Shown: in pieces, positions 1 to 7,162 of the stretch
How the letters are laid out: every line of letters starts with the position of its first letter
Numbering within the stretch: position 1 is the first letter of the stretch
Assembly: GCA_964625335.1 (NCBI GenBank)
Contig: CAZVBE010000015.1
Span: 1-52,456, forward strand
Length of the DNA: 52,456 nucleotides
Direction of reading: 5' to 3'
Origin: CAZGUG01 sp964625335
GTDB lineage: Bacteria; Bacillota; Clostridia; Ch29
Made by a program: the position numbers and the translations under genes
The notes under the pieces: generated by a model
What the model was told of the DNA's origin: nothing
The model's database searches: none
Seen by the model: only the letters and a program-made list of their open reading frames with translations

Positions 1-171
1 TTGCCTTCTTCCTGTTTTTTTCTTATTCTTGCCAACTAAAATTATACTCTAAGGATATTCCACACTTCACCGGGCAAAATTGCTCTGCTTAATTATATTA
101 TGTATCTTTGCTTGAATTTGTAACCGTATTTGCAAAAAGCGCCGGTCCGGGAACGATAATAATTAATTTCC
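1..171. other. Non-coding left edge
   Basis: This AT-rich stretch lies before the first promoter. I see no reading frame with a ribosome-binding site and no clear terminator. It may hold the 3' flank of a gene outside the window. Confidence 0.4.
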
Positions 172-200
172 TTGACAAATCCGTTTAAAGGTATTAAGAT
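172..200 (+). promoter_or_regulatory. SigA-type promoter of the homocysteine operon
   Basis: A TTGACA box (172-177) is followed after exactly 17 bases by TAAGAT (195-200). This gives a predicted start near 207, about 20 bases before the SAM riboswitch. It is the only good -35/-10 pair upstream of the leader. Confidence 0.7.
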
Positions 201-228
201 TAACTTTAAAATCAATAATTATTATTAT

Positions 229-346
229 CTCATCAAGAGAGGTGGAGGGACTGGCCCTGTGAAACCTCGGCAACCTTCAGGTGTTTTTTCCTGAAAAGGT
301 GCCAACTCCAGCAGTGGGTGATAGCTTAAACCCGCTGACAGATGAG
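229..346 (+). promoter_or_regulatory. SAM-I (S-box) riboswitch aptamer
   Basis: The P1 helix forms between CTCATC (229-234) and GATGAG (341-346). Between them are hallmark S-box blocks: AGAGGTGGAGGGACTGGC, GAAACCTCGGCAACC and GGTGCCAA. This class binds S-adenosylmethionine and stops transcription when SAM is plentiful. The 3' strand of P1 can pair instead with the left side of the following terminator, so the whole off-switch is visible. It controls the HcyBio, NIL-ferredoxin and UPF0280 genes. Confidence 0.96.
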
Positions 347-372
347 AGAGGCAGAGTTGACTATGGCTGTTT

Positions 373-401
373 AACCTCTTTCATCCGGAAGAGGTTTTTT
401 T
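373..401 (+). terminator. SAM-riboswitch-controlled intrinsic terminator
   Basis: AACCTCTT (373-380) pairs with AAGAGGTT (389-396), and a run of T follows to 401. Bases 375-385 are complementary to 341-351 of the aptamer with one G-U pair. That alternative helix would be the antiterminator when SAM is low. Confidence 0.93.
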
Positions 402-439
402 ATTTTCAAAAAACACAATAAATAAAGGAGGTAGTGTAA

Positions 440-1609
440 TTGTCAAAGATTGTGAAGTGCTATGAAGAAATTAACGGAAAAATTAAAAATGGAAATGCAG
501 TGGTGATGACGGCTGAAGAGTTCAAACAGATGTCGGCTGAGCAGGGGGTGTCCAAAGCAGCCGCAAGGGTGGATGTCGTCACAACCGGAACCTTCAGCCC
601 AATGTGCTCGTCCGGCGCCTTTATTAATTTCGGCCACAGCGATCCCCCCATAAAAATGTCAAAGGTCTGGCTGAACGGTGTGCCTGCATATACCGGGCTT
701 GCAGCAGTGGATGCCTATATCGGCGCCACTGAACTGGCTGAGGGATATGAAAAGCTCTATGGAGGAGCCCATGTCATTGAGGACCTTGTTTCGGGCAGGA
801 AAGTAAGGCTGAGGGCATTGGGGTACAAAACCGACTGTTATCCGAAGGAGAGCATGGATACCTGCATTGACAAAAGTGCGCTGAATGAATGTATCCTGTT
901 CAACCCGAGGAATGCATACCAAAACTATGCAGCGGCCACCAACTCCACCGGTAAAACGCTGTACACCTATATGGGTGCGCTGCTGCCGGATTACGGTAAT
1001 ATAACCTACTGCACCTCGGGAGAATTAAGCCCCCTTTTGAACGACCCAAGGCTCAGAACCATAGGCATAGGCACAAGAATTTTCTTCGGGGGCACCAAGG
1101 GGTATATTGCCTGGAACGGTACCCAGCATAATCCTGACAGGCCAAGGTCAGAAAACGGTATACCCATAGGCCCGGCCGGCACGTTAAGCCTTATAGGCGA
1201 TCTCAAGGATATGAGCGCAAGCTTCATTAAAGCTGCGGTATTCCACAGGTACGGGGTAAGCCTTTTCGTCGGAATAGGGATACCCATACCAATCCTTGAC
1301 GAGGAGATGGCCAATTTCGTATCGGTCAGGGACCGGGACATAAGCACCTCCCTCCTGGATTACGGGGTGCCGAAACGAAGCCGTCCCTCCTTAAGGACAG
1401 TGACCTATGAGGAATTGAAATCGGGCACCGTAGAACTGGATGGCAGGAGGATACCCTCTGCACCCCTGTCCAGCATATACAAAGCCAGGGAAATAGCCTT
1501 TACGCTTAAGGAATGGATAACCAAAGGCAAATTTCTCCTGCAGCAGCCGGTGGACTTTCTGCCTGACGAAGGAACCGTGAAACCATTAAATGAAGAGGGG
1601 TGTGAATAA
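440..1609 (+). CDS. Homocysteine biosynthesis protein (HcyBio, DUF39 family)
   Basis: This 389-residue protein is a full-length member of the HcyBio (COG1900/DUF39) family. In methanogens, family members make homocysteine from aspartate semialdehyde and a sulfur donor, so no O-acylhomoserine intermediate is needed. Conserved-looking features include the glycine- and cysteine-containing stretch around Cys56 (SPMCSSGAF) and a second cysteine region at Cys133-Cys151. Translation probably starts at TTG 440, because AAAGGAGGT (424-432) lies seven bases upstream. The stop codon overlaps the next start (TAATG), indicating coupling to the NIL-ferredoxin partner. The SAM riboswitch upstream fits a role in methionine synthesis. 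Function is inferred from the family and context. Confidence 0.9.
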   Translation: MSKIVKCYEEINGKIKNGNAVVMTAEEFKQMSAEQGVSKAAARVDVVTTGTFSPMCSSGAFINFGHSDPPIKMSKVWLNGVPAYTGLAAVDAYIGATELAEGYEKLYGGAHVIEDLVSGRKVRLRALGYKTDCYPKESMDTCIDKSALNECILFNPRNAYQNYAAATNSTGKTLYTYMGALLPDYGNITYCTSGELSPLLNDPRLRTIGIGTRIFFGGTKGYIAWNGTQHNPDRPRSENGIPIGPAGTLSLIGDLKDMSASFIKAAVFHRYGVSLFVGIGIPIPILDEEMANFVSVRDRDISTSLLDYGVPKRSRPSLRTVTYEELKSGTVELDGRRIPSAPLSSIYKAREIAFTLKEWITKGKFLLQQPVDFLPDEGTVKPLNEEGCE

Positions 1610-2037
1610 TGACAAAACAAAGATTTACTTTGATATTTCCTCCCGAAAGCTCAACAAAACCCATAACCTATACCCTTATAAAAGAGTTTGATATACAGGT
1701 AAACATCCTGAAGGCGGAAATTACCGTTGGCAAAAAGGGACACCTCCTTATGGAGGTAAAGGGGGAAGAGGAAAACCTGGAAAAGGGCCTTCGGTTTTTG
1801 AAGGAAGAAAATATTCGGGTCATTCCGATTAACAGGCAGATTATTATAAAACAGGATGAATGCGTCCACTGCGGTGCCTGTACCGGGGTTTGTTTTCCTG
1901 AAGCGCTGAAAATGGACCGGGATACATGGCAGCTTTTGTTCCGTCCCGGAGAATGCATTGCGTGCGGCCTGTGTGTCAATTCCTGTCCGCTGGGAATCAT
2001 AAGTGTAGGGCTGGGATATGGTGACAGCGATGAATAG
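1609..2037 (+). CDS. NIL domain / 2x[4Fe-4S] ferredoxin, homocysteine synthesis partner
   Basis: This 142-residue cytosolic protein has an N-terminal NIL domain (about 1-75) and two [4Fe-4S] motifs. The first uses Cys85, 88, 91 and 95, the second Cys116, 119, 122 and 126. NIL-ferredoxin proteins are genetic partners of HcyBio in homocysteine synthesis and are thought to supply reducing power or sulfur chemistry for the aspartate-semialdehyde sulfurtransfer reaction. The start overlaps the HcyBio stop by one base, and the 3' end overlaps the next gene by 20 bases, so the three products are probably translationally coupled. Confidence 0.92.
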   Translation: MTKQRFTLIFPPESSTKPITYTLIKEFDIQVNILKAEITVGKKGHLLMEVKGEEENLEKGLRFLKEENIRVIPINRQIIIKQDECVHCGACTGVCFPEALKMDRDTWQLLFRPGECIACGLCVNSCPLGIISVGLGYGDSDE

Positions 2038-2782
2038 CAGCTACCAGCCGCGGCTGTACAGAGATTTTATGGGAAAAGACCGGTTTGAGGCTTTCACGGT
2101 GTGTTTCAAAGAAACCGACCTGTGGATAGGGGTTGACCCCCGGCATTACTGCGAAAGCATGAAAGAGTACGCACTGGAGCAGATAACAAAATTCAGGACC
2201 CAGCTTGAGGGATACATTCAAAAAGACCCGGGGTTTTTAACATCCCTTAAACCCTATAAAACGTCCATGGAAGCCCCCTGCATCGCCAGGAGCATGGCAG
2301 AGGCTGCAGCAAAAGCCGGAGTAGGACCGATGGCAGCCGTTGCCGGCGCCTTTTCCCGAAAAATAGGAAGGCTTTTGGAAAGGGCCTACGGCCTTGAGGA
2401 AATAGTAGTGGAAAACGGCGGGGATATATACATAAGGATTAAAGAGCCCGCAGTCCTTTCGGTTTATGCCGGTAATTCCCGGTTGTCAGGCAAAATCGCA
2501 ATAGAAATCCCCCCTTCCCTTTCCCCTCTGGGAGTCTGCACCTCCTCGGGAAAGGTAGGGCATTCCATGAGCTTTGGAAGGGCGGATGCGGTCACTGTTA
2601 TATGCAGGGATGCGGCCTCGGCGGATGCCTATGCCACATACCTTGGCAATATTGTACGTTCGGGGGAGGATATCGAAAGTGTCCTTAATATGTCGTCAAA
2701 GCATGAGGATATTCTGGGGGTACTTATAATTGCAGAGGATAAGCTGGGTGTCCGCGGACACCTTAAGCTTGTCCCCCTATGA
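2018..2782 (+). CDS. UPF0280 (COG2122, ApbE-like) protein of the homocysteine operon
   Basis: This 254-residue protein resembles the UPF0280/COG2122 family, distantly related to ApbE flavin transferases. As recalled from methanogen genetics, COG2122 genes occur with HcyBio and NIL-ferredoxin and help sulfide assimilation into homocysteine; the biochemical activity is not settled. Supporting stretches are the alanine-rich helix near residue 90 (RSMAEAAAKAGVGPMAAVAG), VENGGDIYIRI near residue 130 and the SSGKVGHSMSFGRADAV segment. Two starts are possible, ATG 2018 or ATG 2030, both inside the preceding gene. The last 36 bases before the opposing operon show no terminator. Confidence 0.85.
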   Translation: MVTAMNSSYQPRLYRDFMGKDRFEAFTVCFKETDLWIGVDPRHYCESMKEYALEQITKFRTQLEGYIQKDPGFLTSLKPYKTSMEAPCIARSMAEAAAKAGVGPMAAVAGAFSRKIGRLLERAYGLEEIVVENGGDIYIRIKEPAVLSVYAGNSRLSGKIAIEIPPSLSPLGVCTSSGKVGHSMSFGRADAVTVICRDAASADAYATYLGNIVRSGEDIESVLNMSSKHEDILGVLIIAEDKLGVRGHLKLVPL

Positions 2783-2818
2783 GAAATGTAACCGGAGGGG
2801 AGCTGAGTAATGACCTTA

Positions 2819-3523
2819 CTATTTGCCTGTTCCACTTCCCTTTTTAAGACAGGCCCAGGTACTGCAGCTGCTGCAGCTGCCGGTTCCCTGGCATAGTCCC
2901 CTTCCCTTATCCCCCACAGGGTATTCACCGGCCTTTTGCTCATCAGACCATCCAACCAGCGCCGTAACCGATTTTACCGGTTCAAGCAGGCAGCCCGGAC
3001 CCACCGTTATACGGGGATCGGCCGCCAAAAGCGATACAATCCTGCTCTGGTCCTTAAGGGACCAGTCACCGTACCCCGGGCTGAACCTCGGCGAGGGATA
3101 AAGCCTGCTGGGCCTGTATTTCAGCCAAAGCGACCGGTGAAATTCTTCAACCACTGCCTCCACAGCATAGGAACCCAGCAAATCTGCTACCGTCCCCTCC
3201 CACAGCCTGCCTTCCCTGATACACATCTCACTGTAACGGGGAATAGCATCACCTATGGTGGCTGCCATAAGTGTTGCACTTTGACAACCTGAAAGACCCC
3301 TGGCTGCGTAAAAGCTGTGGATAGTCAACAGCCCGTCCCCCAATATCACCCTGCCCTCATCACAGACATCCACCCGGAAGTCAGCCCAGTAGACAATGGG
3401 GTCTATATAGACTGCCAGTTCCCCCGTCTTATTCTCCGCACCCCGGAGTTCCGGGCAGGACTTTGCCATATTATCCATCAAGAGATTCAATTTGAAGTCA
3501 GATACAGTGTGAACATTCGCCAT
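2819..3523 (-). CDS. Stand-alone methionine synthase reactivation-domain protein
   Basis: This 234-residue protein matches the vitamin B12-dependent methionine synthase activation domain. In large MetH enzymes that domain binds SAM and reactivates oxidised cob(II)alamin by reductive methylation. The segment RFSPGYGDW (about 146-154) corresponds to the family's SAM-contacting motif. The C-terminus carries a cysteine cluster (Cys211, 217, 220, 225) that could bind a metal or Fe-S centre. The gene overlaps metF by 26 bases and is third in the metH-metF operon. MetH here lacks this domain, so a trans-acting role is the natural inference. AAGGAGG lies about 12 bases before the ATG. Confidence 0.88.
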   Translation of the reverse strand: MANVHTVSDFKLNLLMDNMAKSCPELRGAENKTGELAVYIDPIVYWADFRVDVCDEGRVILGDGLLTIHSFYAARGLSGCQSATLMAATIGDAIPRYSEMCIREGRLWEGTVADLLGSYAVEAVVEEFHRSLWLKYRPSRLYPSPRFSPGYGDWSLKDQSRIVSLLAADPRITVGPGCLLEPVKSVTALVGWSDEQKAGEYPVGDKGRGLCQGTGSCSSCSTWACLKKGSGTGK

Positions 3524-4394
3524 AACTAGAACCTTCCTCCTTCAGTATCTCTTCCACAAGGGGAACATCTCCCATGGGGAAAATATGCACCCCGGGTACC
3601 ATTGACCTCATCTGGTACAGCAGTTCCCTTGCAATCTCCACCCCTGCATCCCTGCCGCCTTTCCGGAGCCTGTCAATCAGCCTTTCGGGTACATGTACCC
3701 CGGGAACGTTTTTGTTCAGGTACAGCGCAAGCTTAACGCTCTTAAGGGGCAGCAACCCGTAGATTACTGGCACCGAACTCTCGGGCAGCGCCTTCAGAAA
3801 CCTCTCCAGATTAGTAATATCAAATACGGGCTGGGTCTGAAAGAATTTTACCCCCGCATCTTTCTTTCGTATAATTCTTTCAATTTCCTCCCCTAAATCT
3901 TCGGCCCCGGGGTTTGCCACGGCGCCGACAAAAAAATCGGTTTTGCTGTCGAGGGGATTATCCATTATATCGTAACCTCTGTTCAGTCTGGCCGCAATCT
4001 CAGCCAGGCCTATGGAATCAACGTCAAACACGCCTGTTGCCCCGGGATGGTCACCCGACTGAGGTTTATCGCCGGTCAGGGTAAGTATGTTTTTTACCCC
4101 CAGAGCAAAGGCGCCCAGAAGTTCTGACTGGAGGCCCATAAGGTTCCTGTCTCTGCAGGTCAGGTGAAAAATCGCCTCCAGTTCGAGTTTTTCCTGGACC
4201 AGATGCGCCAGGGCTATGGGGCTCATCCTCATCCTTGCCATAGGGCTGTCTGCAATGTTTACCGCATCAACCATTCTGGCCAGCGGCCACATGCTATTAT
4301 AGGCTCCCCAGGGGTTTGCCCCCTTGGGAGGGTCAATCTCCACCGTCACAACGAATTTATTCTGCTTTAGCTTTTCCCTCAGATCATTTCCCAT
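3498..4394 (-). CDS. metF: Methylenetetrahydrofolate reductase (MetF family)
   Basis: This 298-residue protein has the MTHFR TIM-barrel layout. Visible signatures are the early VTVEIDPPKGA strand, HLTCRDRN, ILTLTGDKP (about 105) and the KFFQTQPVFD segment near residue 180. The enzyme reduces methylene-tetrahydrofolate to methyl-tetrahydrofolate, the methyl donor for MetH. The electron donor (NADH or ferredoxin through another subunit) cannot be told from sequence, and no MetV-type partner is adjacent. It starts one base after the metH stop codon and overlaps the reactivation gene, so it is second in the SAM-riboswitch operon. Confidence 0.93.
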   Translation of the reverse strand: MGNDLREKLKQNKFVVTVEIDPPKGANPWGAYNSMWPLARMVDAVNIADSPMARMRMSPIALAHLVQEKLELEAIFHLTCRDRNLMGLQSELLGAFALGVKNILTLTGDKPQSGDHPGATGVFDVDSIGLAEIAARLNRGYDIMDNPLDSKTDFFVGAVANPGAEDLGEEIERIIRKKDAGVKFFQTQPVFDITNLERFLKALPESSVPVIYGLLPLKSVKLALYLNKNVPGVHVPERLIDRLRKGGRDAGVEIARELLYQMRSMVPGVHIFPMGDVPLVEEILKEEGSSYGECSHCI

Positions 4395-4395
4395 G

Positions 4396-6786
4396 TCATT
4401 TCCCCCTTAAGTTTTCGATTGTCCTGACTGCGTCTACAGCATCCCTGCCATACCCGTCGGCCCCTGCTTCACGGGCAAACTCCCCGGTAACCACTGCCCC
4501 GCCCACTATAATTTTGATGTCCGGCAGTTTTTTCTTCAAAAGCCTTATGGTACCGGGTATCTCAACCATTGTTGTTGTCATCAGCGCACTGAGGGCTGCA
4601 AACTCTGCCCCCTCCTGCAGGGCAGCCTCTGCAAACCTTTCGGCTGAAACGCCTTTGCCAAGGTCCAAAACCCTGTACCCGTGGTTTCTCAGCATGACCG
4701 CAACCATGTTTTTTCCGATGTCGTGGACATCTCCCTTAACGGTGCCGATGACCACCGTACCTTTATCCGGTATGCTTCCCCGCTTACCAAGCCGTTTTTC
4801 CAGAATGCCAAAGGCCTTCTGGGCCGTTTCGGCGCTCAGCATAAGCTGGGGCAGATAGTATTCTCCCTTTGCGAACAATTCTCCAACAATATTCAACCCG
4901 GGTATCAGCCCCCGGTCGATTATCTCCCCGGCGTCTATCCCCTGCCCGAGCAGCTTTTCCACCACAGCTTCTATGTTTTCAAAGCCCCTGGCCACCATTT
5001 GTTTCACAGCATCTGCTTCTGTCTGTTCCTCCTCTTTTTCGCCGGCATCCCCGGCTACAGCCTTTGCCGTATTGTGCTTAAGAAAGTTACCGGCGTTTGG
5101 ATCTCTGCCTGCCAGAAGTGAGGCAGCCTGCCATGCCCCCGAAATACTGCTGTCAGAAGGGTTTACGATGGCGGCATCCAGCCCCGATGCTATGGCCATT
5201 GCAAGGAACGCGGCATTCACCTTGCTCCTGCCGGGCAGGCCGTGGGATACGTTGCTTATTCCCAGTACCGTGTTTGTCCCCAGCCTTTCTTTAACCATCT
5301 TTATAGCCCGCAGGGTCTCAACCGCGGCCATGCTGTCGATTCCCACCGCCAGCACCAGAGCGTCGATATAGATATCCTTTGCCGGGATACCATGACGGGT
5401 ACACTCCCCGGCTATTTTCCCGGCTATTTTTAGGCGCTCCTCTGCAGTGGCCGGGATTCCCTTCCCGTCCAGGGTCAGGCCTACAACCGCGGCACCGTAC
5501 CGTTTAACCAGAGGAAGGATTTTGTCAAGGCTTTCCTGCTCACCGCTTACCGAATTGACCAGGGCTTTCCCGTGGTATGCCTGAAGACCCTTTTCAATGA
5601 CCGCGGGATTGGTGGAATCAATTACAAGGGGAGCATCTATACTCCTCTGCAGCATATTTACCAGCCGGTACATGGTGTCGGCCTCGTCTATCCCCGGGGT
5701 ACCTATATTTATATCCAGCAGGCAGGCTCCGTTACCTACCTGGTTTTCCGCTTCTTCCCGTATGGCTTGGGAATCTCCGTTTCTAAGGCTTTCAGCTATC
5801 GACTTACGAGCCGTCGGGTTTATCCTCTCGCCAATAATAAGGGGCAAAGTTTCGGACCTTACCCGGATAACCCTTTGGGAGCTTGCCAGGACACCGGCCG
5901 TATCGGCTTTTGCTGCAACGGCATTTAATCCTGCAGCTTTTTCGCTTAGCAGCCGGGTATGTTCCGGTGTGCTCCCGCAGCAGCTGCCCAGCAGGTTTAT
6001 GCCTTTGTCGAGGTACGGCTCCATAGCCTTAGCAAAATCTACCGGCTTTAAGGGATAGAAGGTTTTCCCGTCCCTTAGTGAGGGTATTCCGGCATTGGGC
6101 TGGACAATAACCGGCAGACCCGTGTTTTTTTGCATCTCCATAACGCTGCCATAAAGCTCCCCGGGTCCTCCCGAACAGTTTGCCCCCACAGCCGCAGCTC
6201 CCATGCTCTCCAATACAACCGCAGCGCTGGCGGGGTTTACACCGGTCAGGGTACGCCCACCGTCGTATGTCAGGCAACAGATTACAGGAATATCACAAAC
6301 ATCCCTCGCAGCCAACAACGCCGCCCGTATCTCTCCCAGGTCACTGAAGGTCTCCAGCAGTATAAAATCCGGTTTTCCGCAGGCAAGGGCTTGAATCTGC
6401 TCACCAAACACATCATAGGCCGCAGTGAAGGTCATATCCCCTGCAGGCTCGACAAACCGTCCCATAGGCCCAACCGATGCCGCCACATAAACTTTTGTAC
6501 CCTCCGCCGCTTTACGGGCTATTTCCACCGCTTTCAGGTTCACCTCCCGGACCCTGTCCGCGGCAAGGTATTGGGACAGCTTTATCCTGTTGCCCCCGAA
6601 GGAGTTGGTGCTTATGACATCTGCTCCGGCATGTATGTAGGCTTTATGCACCTCCAGCACCTTTTCTGGAGACTTAACATTTATAATCTCCGGACAAACA
6701 CCGGCCTGTAATCCTTTTTCCATAAGCATGGTACCCATGGCACCGTCAAAAACCAAAATTCTTTCCAATGCTTGTTTGCTATCCAT
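4396..6786 (-). CDS. metH: Cobalamin-dependent methionine synthase without reactivation domain
   Basis: This 796-residue enzyme transfers the methyl group of methyl-tetrahydrofolate to homocysteine through cobalamin. Domains in order are homocysteine/zinc binding (about 1-290, Cys204, Cys269, Cys270), pterin binding (about 312-560, starting PLIIGERINP), the B12 cap (about 590-670) and B12 binding (about 675-796) with the base-off motif DVHDIG at 686-691. It ends after the B12 domain, whereas E. coli MetH is about 1,200 residues with a C-terminal activation domain; that domain is encoded separately two genes downstream. ATG 6786 is preferred because GGGAGG lies six bases upstream. The SAM riboswitch at 6849-6960 controls it. 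Confidence 0.96.
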   Translation of the reverse strand: MDSKQALERILVFDGAMGTMLMEKGLQAGVCPEIINVKSPEKVLEVHKAYIHAGADVISTNSFGGNRIKLSQYLAADRVREVNLKAVEIARKAAEGTKVYVAASVGPMGRFVEPAGDMTFTAAYDVFGEQIQALACGKPDFILLETFSDLGEIRAALLAARDVCDIPVICCLTYDGGRTLTGVNPASAAVVLESMGAAAVGANCSGGPGELYGSVMEMQKNTGLPVIVQPNAGIPSLRDGKTFYPLKPVDFAKAMEPYLDKGINLLGSCCGSTPEHTRLLSEKAAGLNAVAAKADTAGVLASSQRVIRVRSETLPLIIGERINPTARKSIAESLRNGDSQAIREEAENQVGNGACLLDINIGTPGIDEADTMYRLVNMLQRSIDAPLVIDSTNPAVIEKGLQAYHGKALVNSVSGEQESLDKILPLVKRYGAAVVGLTLDGKGIPATAEERLKIAGKIAGECTRHGIPAKDIYIDALVLAVGIDSMAAVETLRAIKMVKERLGTNTVLGISNVSHGLPGRSKVNAAFLAMAIASGLDAAIVNPSDSSISGAWQAASLLAGRDPNAGNFLKHNTAKAVAGDAGEKEEEQTEADAVKQMVARGFENIEAVVEKLLGQGIDAGEIIDRGLIPGLNIVGELFAKGEYYLPQLMLSAETAQKAFGILEKRLGKRGSIPDKGTVVIGTVKGDVHDIGKNMVAVMLRNHGYRVLDLGKGVSAERFAEAALQEGAEFAALSALMTTTMVEIPGTIRLLKKKLPDIKIIVGGAVVTGEFAREAGADGYGRDAVDAVRTIENLRGK

Positions 6787-6805
6787 TTGCATCCCTCCCG
6801 GAATC

Positions 6806-6836
6806 AAAAATACCTTCCTGACAAAGTAGGAAGGTT
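6806..6836 (-). terminator. Terminator of the metH SAM riboswitch
   Basis: On the minus strand, the arm at 6836-6828 (AACCTTCCT) pairs with the arm at 6819-6812, and five T residues follow (6810-6806). It lies between the aptamer and the metH ribosome-binding site, so it is the regulated expression platform. Confidence 0.92.
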
Positions 6837-6848
6837 CTTACCAACATC

Positions 6849-6960
6849 CTTATCTGCCAGAACAATAGTTCTGCTGGAATTGGCACCTTCTCAGGCAGAA
6901 ACACCTGAAGGTTGCCGAGGTTTCATAGGGCCAGTCCCTCCACCTACTCTTGATAAGAGT
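6849..6960 (-). promoter_or_regulatory. SAM-I riboswitch upstream of metH
   Basis: Read on the minus strand, the aptamer opens with CTCTTATCA, continues with GTGGAGGGACTGGCCC and GAAACCTCGGCAACC, then GGTGCCAATTCC, and closes with GATAAG. It is the second SAM-I element in the window. It would repress metH, metF and the reactivation gene when SAM is abundant. Confidence 0.96.
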
Positions 6961-7011
6961 AACATTAAGTTTTTTTATTACTAAACGCTTGTTAAATAAT
7001 ATTATACAGAA

Positions 7012-7039
7012 TACTAACAGGTTAAATTCCATTTGTCAA
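7012..7039 (-). promoter_or_regulatory. Possible promoter of the metH leader
   Basis: A perfect TTGACA on the minus strand (7039-7034) is followed after 16 bases by TAGTAT (7017-7012). A TATAAT lies a further 10 bases on but is badly spaced from this -35 box. The start would be about 45 bases before the riboswitch. Confidence 0.4.
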
Positions 7040-7162
7040 TAATAATTTCCTTTTTGGAAAAGGTAATTTCCGGGTCTTTCAGTTTTATCGTACCTATTGT
7101 GCGCTGACAGTCATATTATGGTATTATGGATTTAATATCAATTTTCAAATGGAGATGATGCC

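Noticed and set aside
2811..2897. A short plus-strand frame after UPF0280 with GGAGGGG upstream
   Set aside because: It is only 28 codons of low-complexity sequence and lies antisense to the end of the reactivation-protein gene, which is better supported.
4396..6807. A metH start seven codons upstream at 6807
   Set aside because: It would overlap the riboswitch terminator, and the only good ribosome-binding site (GGGAGG) sits downstream of it, in front of ATG 6786.
7081..7162. A SigA promoter for the class-V aminotransferase gene
   Set aside because: TATTAT boxes are present, but no -35 box lies at a proper distance, so no specific call is made.
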